A stretch of DNA of 64,000 bases from Ciona intestinalis (lineage: Eukaryota; Chordata; Ascidiacea; Phlebobranchia; Cionidae): contig NW_004190392.2 of NCBI RefSeq assembly GCF_000224145.3, positions 118,609-182,608 on the forward strand, given 5' to 3'. Every line of letters begins with the position of its first letter. Position 1 is the first letter of the stretch. Positions 57,401 through 64,000 of this stretch are shown here, in pieces. The notes below the pieces were generated by a model. That model was not told the origin of the DNA, did not search any database, and saw only the letters and a program-made list of their open reading frames with translations. Position numbers and translations under genes: made by a program.

Positions 57401-60400
57401 ATGCGGGCCATACTTCGTTTGATTCCCCGGCCTTACCGAACGGGTCTTACAAGGGTTATAATAGCTTTAGTAATATGTGGCGTTTTATACGCAATGTTGT
57501 CCACAAAGCCATCAACAGTAGGCAAAGGAAAATCCGACGAACACCGATTCATGTTCGATTATGACGTCAAGGATGACGTATACTACGAACCCGCGGAGAA
57601 CCTAAATCAAGCGGTTCCACCAGCACAGCATAGGGGAGCAGAATTTGAACAGCCGGGCGGCAATTTCACTAAAGATAACATGTACGCGTCACAGGTTCGT
57701 TTAAGTTGTGTAAATATTTTTATAAGGCTTGTTGATATTGCGGTACAGTCACTTGTAATACATGTTTTTTCTTGTACGGGAAAATCTCTTTTAATCAACG
57801 CTGAATTAAAACACGAGGCCCTGGGGCTTCTATCTAAACATATGCGGTAACTCGTAAGCGGGCACGAGGTGAATGAAACGGAACACCCGTGTTGTTCCAA
57901 CTTTCTCTATACACGAGTCAAGTGTAAAAAGTTACATTCAATTTAAACGTAATACTTATTACACTATACATAAAATCACCCACAAAGGTAAATACGTGCT
58001 AGCTCACTAGCAAGATCTGAATGAGGTGTATAAAAAACACCCGTGTTATAACTACTATCGTTGGCCAGCCATGCAAAAACAAATAAATTACATTCATTCA
58101 CCTCTCTTTTTTAGCCGGTGGATTTTTACACGGAAGATGAGTTAGCCCCACTTTTTGAACGGCCAAAAGTTGACCCCTCTGCCCCAGGAGAATACGGAAA
58201 AGCTTACAAAGTGACGGACAACAGCGCAGAAGTAAAGAAACTGGTTAAAGAGGGCTGGGATAAACATGCGTTTAACCATTACGTGTGCCAGAAGATATCC
58301 CTGCATAGGAGTGTGGGAGATAAAAGAGACCAAGAGTAAGATATGTTACTTAATTTATCCAGTATTGAGTTATGTAGGATGGGAAAATGGGACACCTTTT
58401 TATTCTATTTTCTCGTCCCAATTGGTAGTAAACAAAGAATTATAAATCCCTATCTTTACGACTTCAATACACCGTTGTTAATTGTTTACCCTATACTAAA
58501 TTTTTACCAAGTTACTTATGTTTTATAAATCTGCAGATGTAAAGTTCGAAAATGGCGTAAACCTTTACCCGACACGTCAGTTATTATAATATTCCATAAC
58601 GAAGCATGGTGCGCCCTCTTGCGGACAGTTCACAGTGTGTTAGAAAACTCACCAAAAATTTTACTCAAAGAAATTATTCTGGTTGATGATGCTAGTACAC
58701 TATGTAAGCAGTCGTCGGTTTTAATATATTTTGTTTTTTTATTCCATTAAATGACTCATTTAGCGAAAGCATAGTCATTAACAAAGCCAAGTTTTAGCTT
58801 TGCTCCTGTTCAACGTTTTATTATAACTAAATCGTTCAAAAAAAATTTTTTTTAAATTTTTGTAAACCGCATATTTTTAATCTTTTTTTGTTTTACGACT
58901 TTTGCTCCGAAATGTCTTCATTTAGTTTTGCACTGGTCATTTTCCATTTCCACATTTTTCAGCAAATTTGGGTAAAGAGTTAACTGACTACGTGGCAAAA
59001 CTACAAATTGTAAAGATAATTCGTCTTCCCTCACGAGCTGGATTGATCCGCGCTCGCTTGGCAGGCGCGCAGGAGGCGCAGGGATCCGTGTTAACGTTTC
59101 TAGATTCCCACTGTGAGTATTTAATCGTATATACGTATATATGCACAATCATTTATAAATGCATATACATAAATGAATAAATGTAACTTGTGATTTACTA
59201 TCTCGTGGCGGGCAAGGACAATCGTTATAACACGGATGATTTGTTTCATACACCTCTTTCCCGCTCACGGGTTAACGACTGTCGTTTTCCGGCCACGCCA
59301 GGATAATGCAAGTTACATTCATTCATACAAGTATGCAAACACAGTTATTATATATGTTTGATTGTAATTTTTTGATGACGTCATCCGTTCCAGGTGAATG
59401 CGCACCGCATTGGCTCGAACCCATGTTAGAACGAATAGCGGAAGACAACACTAGAGTCGTATGTCCCGTTATAGAAGTTATAGATGCCGACACCTTTGCC
59501 ATGAGTCTGACAACTGCAAGGTATTGCATTTTATTCTATATGGGCGAGTCCTTGTTATGGTTCTATAGGATCTAAGCCAGATTTGGCCAATTACCCCAAC
59601 ACCCAGGCTGCCTATACTTTTAAAAACTGACAGTATTGTATTCTATATGAGCGAGGTACTTGGGGTCCAAGAATTTAGGCCAGATATTGCCCATTACCCC
59701 ATCAACACCCAGTATGCTTATATATACGTCTGAAAACTTACGCTATTTGTTTGCTATTCTACACACGGGTGAGGTGTTACAGCGAGTTACGCTGATGGGA
59801 CATCACATTAGGTTTAGGCAGAGTTGGCCCATTACCCCAACACCCATTTTATAAACGATTGGTACTATGATCTTTTAAATTTATTAGATGCATTTAAACT
59901 AAGCACCAATTTTGCAAACAAAATCTAATTTCGTTTTTATGTTTCTAGACCTCACTTAAATTAAGTTTAAACGCAGGTTTGTTCTTGCGTTGTTATATTA
60001 CTTAATTACTTATGAAAGGAAACATGTTATTAGTCGGTGGTTTAGACATTAGATAATATTTAGATCCATTTAGTAAAATTAGATAGTTTGCTTTGATATC
60101 AAGCACTTTAGTTTATTAGTGAACTAATGTAAGTTATTTACCCTTGCGTGGCGGGATAGTGTTATAATGCGGGTGTTCTGTTTTATACACCACGTGCCAG
60201 CTTACGAGTTACCACGTATATGTAACTTTGTGGGTGATTACTTTTCTCGTTTTCTGTTACTTGTATTTTTCCGTCGTTCTGCGTAAAGTGGTATATTCCA
60301 CATTTGAACCACTTCAAACCGCTTTAAAAATGAATTAGATCAGTACAGACCGGTATTCTGTCCTGGAGCCTTGGATTTAATTGGGCCCCTAGAAAAATAA

Positions 60401-62868
60401 ATCCCGGGCAGCCGATCAAAAACGACGAAGCTCTAACTTCGGCTACGATGGCTGGCGGTCTTTTCGCCATGAGCCGAAAATACTTTTACCACCTCGGGAG
60501 TTACGACAACGATATGTTAGTCTGGGGAGGGGAAAACATCGAAATGTCACTGCGTGTGAGTATTGTTGAATGTAAATGCCTATTCTGACTTTTTAATTTC
60601 TTTATCAAAGTTTTTATTTTAAGCGAAACAAATTTTAGTATCCTTTCGATTTTTGGTATTTTTTCCTTAAATTCTGATGTAAAAATGCCGTATATATAAC
60701 GTCATTAGATCTGGATGTGCGGGGGATCGCTTGAGATTCACCCATGTTCCCACGTGGGTCACGTGTTCAGAAAAAGAGCCCCTTATTCTCACCCGGGGGG
60801 AAGTGACGTCATAACACATAATAACAAGCGTGTAGCAGAGGTCTGGTTGGACGAATACAAGGAACAATATTATAAACGAGTACCAAGGGCCAGAGCGGTA
60901 AGTTATATAGTAGGGTGAGAGAAGATGGGACACCTTTTCATTCTATTTTCTTGTCGCATTTAGTAGTAAACAAAAAAATTTCGAAGAATTATGAAACCGT
61001 ATCCTCGCGACTCCCATAGACCGTTGTTATTTGTTTAAAACACGATCAGGGTATTAAAATATTATGTGCTATATGTGTCCCATCTTACCCCACCCTACTA
61101 TATCGGTTATTGTTCTTTGCATAGCAGGGTTGCGAGTAAGATAGGATCTAGTTGTAGTATATAGTATCCTATAGGTTTTCTAATTGAGTTTTTATAAAGT
61201 ATTGTTAGTTAAGATAGGATATACCGTCGAGGATACGAGTATATGATTTTGTAAATGGTCGGTTGTGGTAAATAGGTTAGGGAAAGATGGTCACTGTTTT
61301 TCGTCTCTTTATCGTCCCATTATTTTAAACAAAGAATATTTGCAGAACTATATACCCGTATCCTCGCCACTCTAAAAGAGCGTTGTTAGTTGTTAAAAAA
61401 AATATGATTAAAAATATTATGTGCTAACGTTATCCACTTTACACCACTACCAATTTATTATTATTATTTGACTTTTAAACATTTATAGGTCGAAGCTGGC
61501 GATCTTACTGCGAGGATAAAACTGAGACATGATCTTAAATGCCGTAACTTCCAATGGTACATAACAAACATATACCCAGCGCTTTATGCTACACCGAAGG
61601 AAGATATACTAAAGGGAGGCGAGGTATTGAACAATATAACATCATATATAGTAGAGTGGAGAAAGAAAGACATCTTTTTATTCTATTTCCTCGTTTCATT
61701 TAGTGGTAAGCAAAGAACATTCAAAGAAATATAATACCGTATCCTCACGACTTCCATAAATCGTTGTTAAATGTTCAAAACACGATCGGGATATTTAGAT
61801 AATATGTGGTAAAGGTGTCCCATCCCATCCTACCATATACATACATAATACACCATATATACCAACAGTGGCACAATAAAGACCGTGACAGCAAATACTG
61901 CTTGGACTCTGCCAATCCTGATGGGAAAGTCGGTGTTAAAATGACGATGTATGTTTGCCATGGTATGGGAGTAAATCAGGTACGGCTAATACTTCTTCAA
62001 TTACCTATGGGGTTTTGTTTAAGGGTTTAATCAGGACAAAAAAGCTAAATTCCTTAAAAAAACAGTCATCGGACAATATAAATGAATGAATAAGTGAATA
62101 AATGAACGAATGAATAAATGGGACTTATTTATCCCCGCACGGCGGAGCAAGGACAATAGTTATAACAGGGGTGTTCTGTTTCATACACCTCGTGCCCGCT
62201 TACCAATTCCCAACAATGTTATTAAAACAATTTTAACAAAAGTTTACATCGAATTTTCCAGGATTTTGACTTAACTCGAAACGGCGAGATTCGCCATAGT
62301 TATTCAAAAGAACTTTGCTTGCAACCAAGTGGGAACTCTATAGTAACCTATGATTGCGTTTTCCCGAAAAAAGCTGTACCCCCGGAGCAGAAATGGCTGT
62401 TAACACAAGTAAGCAAAGATTTTACATGCGCACTAGTTAAAATGCATGTATATAGTACTGTGGGGTAAGATAGATACTGTTAGTAGTAAACCCGTATTTT
62501 ATGATCGTGTTTTACCAACTAACAACGCCTTTTTTGCGGTCGCGGCGCTACAATTGTGTAAATTATCTTTGTTTACTACCAAATGGGATAAGAAAAGAGA
62601 ATGAAAACGCCCCATCTTACCCCACCCTACTAATTTACTGTTTATAGAGTTAAAACGTGACCTATCTTACCCCACCTTCTTACTATACAACAGTTACTTA
62701 CAAGAGTAGCTTGCTAAAATGTTATTTTAATTTGTGTTACAGGACGGTCACTTTCGTCACTTAGCAAGCATGAAATGCATGGCTGCGGTCGGAAACTCAG
62801 TTTTGCTCGAAGAATGTGAAGACATACCAGCCCAGATGTGGTTTGTGAAGTCACTACATAAAACTTGA
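57401..62868 (+). CDS. Polypeptide N-acetylgalactosaminyltransferase (GALNT family)
   Basis: Golgi enzyme that starts mucin-type O-glycosylation by moving GalNAc from UDP-GalNAc to Ser/Thr. Eleven exons: 57401-57694, 58115-58335, 58537-58703, 58963-59112, 59394-59520, 60369-60555, 60709-60897, 61489-61623, 61869-61979, 62262-62408 and 62743-62868, for 617 aa. Type II membrane anchor about residues 19-33 ([15 protein letters not shown]) after a basic N-terminus, then stem. Catalytic domain: [30 protein letters not shown], the Mn-binding DSH (275-277), [20 protein letters not shown], and [19 protein letters not shown] with [15 protein letters not shown]-terminal ricin-type lectin domain has CLD and CHGMGVNQ motifs. 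It looks closest to GALNT4/GALNT12-like members, but I cannot fix the subtype. Exon 6 was placed using a weak acceptor (GTCCTGGAG, 60368); better-looking nearby AGs break the frame. Introns hold many MITEs. Confidence 0.94.
57833..58100 (+). mobile_element. Two SINE tails in tandem
   Basis: In GALNT intron 1: 57833-57950 and 57975-58100, same orientation. The second ends 15 bases before the exon 2 acceptor. Confidence 0.6.
58370..58497. mobile_element. MITE, shortened
   Basis: In GALNT intron 2. Left end TGTAGGATGGGAAAATGGGA. The right terminal repeat is reduced to ACCCTATACTA. Confidence 0.55.
59172..59335. mobile_element. Fold-back SINE tail
   Basis: In GALNT intron 4. A reverse tail (from AATAAATGTAACTTGTGATT) switches near 59270 into the end of a forward tail (TTAACGACTGTCGTTTTCCG to TTACATTCATTCAT), making a long palindrome. 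Confidence 0.6.
59525..59850. repeat. Three tandem copies of the TATATGGGTGAGGTCC repeat
   Basis: In GALNT intron 5. Three units of about 110 bases, each opening with ATTCTATATGgGCGAG or a variant and closing with CCCATTACCCCAACACCCA-like sequence. Confidence 0.6.
60118..60240 (-). mobile_element. SINE tail
   Basis: Reverse tail in GALNT intron 5: TTACCCTTGCGTGGCGGGA to ATGTAACTTTGTGGGTGATT. Confidence 0.65.
60908..61101. mobile_element. MITE, full length, clear terminal inverted repeats
   Basis: In GALNT intron 7. Ends TAGTAGGGTGAGAGAAGATG and CCATCTTACCCCACCCTACTA, flanked by TA on both sides. Best copy for defining the family. Confidence 0.8.
61273..61450. mobile_element. MITE
   Basis: Second copy in GALNT intron 7, 170 bases after the first; ends degraded. 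Confidence 0.55.
61649..61837. mobile_element. MITE
   Basis: Fills most of GALNT intron 8: TAGTAGAGTGGAGAAAG to GTGTCCCATCCCATCCTA. Confidence 0.6.
62078..62215 (-). mobile_element. SINE tail
   Basis: In GALNT intron 9. The terminal GAATGAATAAGTGAATAAAT stretch is expanded. Confidence 0.65.
62453..62690. mobile_element. MITE plus extra right end
   Basis: In GALNT intron 10. A full copy (62453-62632) is followed by a second, isolated right terminus (ATCTTACCCCACCTTCTTAC to about 62688). Confidence 0.65.
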
Positions 62869-63099
62869 TCAAAAACGATATATAGGTGCAATGGATGACG
62901 TCACAGGCCCGAGCGGGACCTGCTTAGAGGATAGTAGAGCAATATACAGTAGAATCATTGTATAGTAGGCTTAGCGCAAAATGCCAAATCACGGCCGTAA
63001 TGTCTCACCTATCTCTTATACTTTCTATCTCTTCTGGTTTCTACATATACGCCATTATGGATAATCTGTATTTAGTATAAATTAGATCTTAAACTATAG

Positions 63100-63230
63100 T
63101 ATAATGTAACTTAAATATCCTCGCGTGGCGGGGTAACGACAGCCGTTATAACATGGATGTTCTATTCCATACATCTCCCCTGCTTATGGGTTTCCACATA
63201 TCTAATTTTATGGATAATTTTGGGGGATAT
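63100..63230 (-). mobile_element. SINE tail
   Basis: Reverse tail: AATGTAACTTAAATATCCTC to TTATGGATAATTTT. Confidence 0.6.
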
Positions 63231-63454
63231 GTAAACTAAAATGATTGTTCTTTGCTAGCTAAAACATTTTATATATACTGATATACAAGATCTTTTAAAG
63301 TAGCAGTTTAAATAACGGTACAAAGAACTCCAATGCAGTTTGTGTTCTTTCTCTTCAAGTTAAAAATAGTTTTCTTTTTTAAGTAGAAGTGCAATATAAT
63401 TCTCGCCGCACTGTGGTGCTATCGAGCCGAGGTACTTCATTGCTTCGCTTATAT

Positions 63455-63639
63455 GAGCTGTGGGGTAAGACGGGACACCATTCGCATCCAAATCCCATAT
63501 TTCCTAATCTTGCTTTGAACAATTACCAACGCTCTTTTAAAGTCATGGACTACGGTTATATAGTTCTGTAGTTCTTTGTTTACTACCAAATGGGACGAGA
63601 AAGAGAATAAAACATGTCCTATCTTACCCCACACTATTA
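63455..63639. mobile_element. MITE, full length
   Basis: Ends GAGCTGTGGGGTAAGACGGG and TCCTATCTTACCCCACACTA. Confidence 0.7.
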
Positions 63640-63791
63640 TATTGCTGCTCGTGTCTTTCTTCATTCTTACAGTTTCCATTATCGTGCATTTTGCGAAGCT
63701 TTGGTTTTATTCATTTATTGCAATAAAACATAGGGTCACGGTTCGAATCCTTGTCTAGCGAGTAGAAACGTAGAATTTAACATGTTTCCAG

Positions 63792-63953
63792 TCCCAACGA
63801 TTTTCAATGCAAAGTTTTACTTTATCCGCCATCTTTGGTCCCAAGGAACGTCCCACTTGGTGCGTTTGGCTGGGGATTGGAGTTTCATTGGGAGACGCAA
63901 CCTGGAAATAAAGGAATGTCGATTCAGACTCACGAAAGAGACGACGCTTTTAC
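63792..63953 (+). CDS. Candidate internal exon of an unknown gene
   Basis: Between acceptor ATGTTTCCAG (63791) and donor GTGAGTG (63954) one frame is open for 53 codons: PNDFQCKVLLYPPSLVPR, then LGAFGWGLEFHWETQPGNKG and MSIQTHERDDAFT. Composition looks coding, but I recognise no domain. The opposite strand also stays open over part of the stretch. The rest of the gene would lie right of the window. Confidence 0.4.
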
Positions 63954-63959
63954 GTGAGT

Positions 63960-64000
63960 GATAATTATCCCCGCGTGGCAGAGAATAGCGGTCGTTATAC
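63960..64000 (-). mobile_element. SINE tail cut by the window edge
   Basis: TTATCCCCGCGTGGCAGAGA and following bases match the start of a reverse tail. Confidence 0.55.

Larger units (their letters stand above)
62869..63791. other. GALNT 3' region and intergenic
   Basis: A TGACGTCA (62896-62903) lies just after the GALNT stop. Then come a reverse SINE tail (63100-63230) and a MITE (63455-63639). No AATAAA was recognised close to the stop. Confidence 0.45.

Noticed and set aside
57562-60811. TGACGTCA octamers inside GALNT exons 1 and 7 as regulatory sites
   Set aside because: They encode conserved-frame residues; without expression data a regulatory role cannot be argued from position.

Overview
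The window looks like nuclear DNA of a tunicate, most likely a Ciona species. It is AT-rich, with short introns that follow GT-AG, compact intron-rich genes whose proteins resemble vertebrate orthologues, and two very abundant short repeat families. One is a tRNA-derived SINE; the other is a TA-flanked MITE with long terminal inverted repeats. The species call is inference. All gene names come from reading translations by eye against remembered family sequences; no search was run.

Layout. 1-6077 (-) is WDR3/UTP12, with its 3' end off the left edge. 6226-7842 (-) is intronless DDX52/ROK1, ending 148 bp upstream of WDR3, so the two ribosome-biogenesis genes may be one operon. 7850-16630 has no convincing gene but holds repeats, several TGACGTCA octamers and a possible upstream exon. 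16639-18247 (+) is a TATA-promoted SPSB1/4-like SPRY/SOCS-box gene with an odd start. 21287-32539 (-) is a complete 18-exon proprotein convertase of the PCSK5/6 (PC5A-like) type, about 917 aa. 33737-35888 (-) is a C2H2 zinc-finger gene, or two genes, and 36407-36814 (-) a small NOPCHAP1-like ORF. 37382-40392 (+) is ALAD, complete in six exons. 41127-45296 (-) is CHAF1B (CAF-1 p60), complete in ten exons. 45423-45776 (-) is a small unknown ORF just upstream of CHAF1B. 45778-51083 (+) is SMPD3 (neutral sphingomyelinase 2), complete in eleven exons. 52114-52837 (+) is a beta-thymosin gene whose first coding exon is four bases long. 53000-57180 is mostly repeat-filled intergenic DNA. 57401-62868 (+) is a polypeptide GalNAc-transferase, complete in eleven exons. 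63792-63953 (+) is a candidate exon of a further unknown gene.

The genes are mostly unrelated housekeeping or signalling genes. The links I can argue are: DDX52 with WDR3 (both act in small-subunit rRNA processing, same strand, no poly(A) signal seen between them); the unknown ORF with CHAF1B (126 bp apart, same strand) back to back with SMPD3; and ALAD and CHAF1B converging on a shared 3' region. I found no virus-like element, CRISPR array or clearly novel multi-gene system. The points most worth checking are the SPSB start, the diverged thymosin actin motif, the extra dibasic site in the convertase propeptide, the candidate operons, and a short intronic hairpin carrying a miR-92-type seed.
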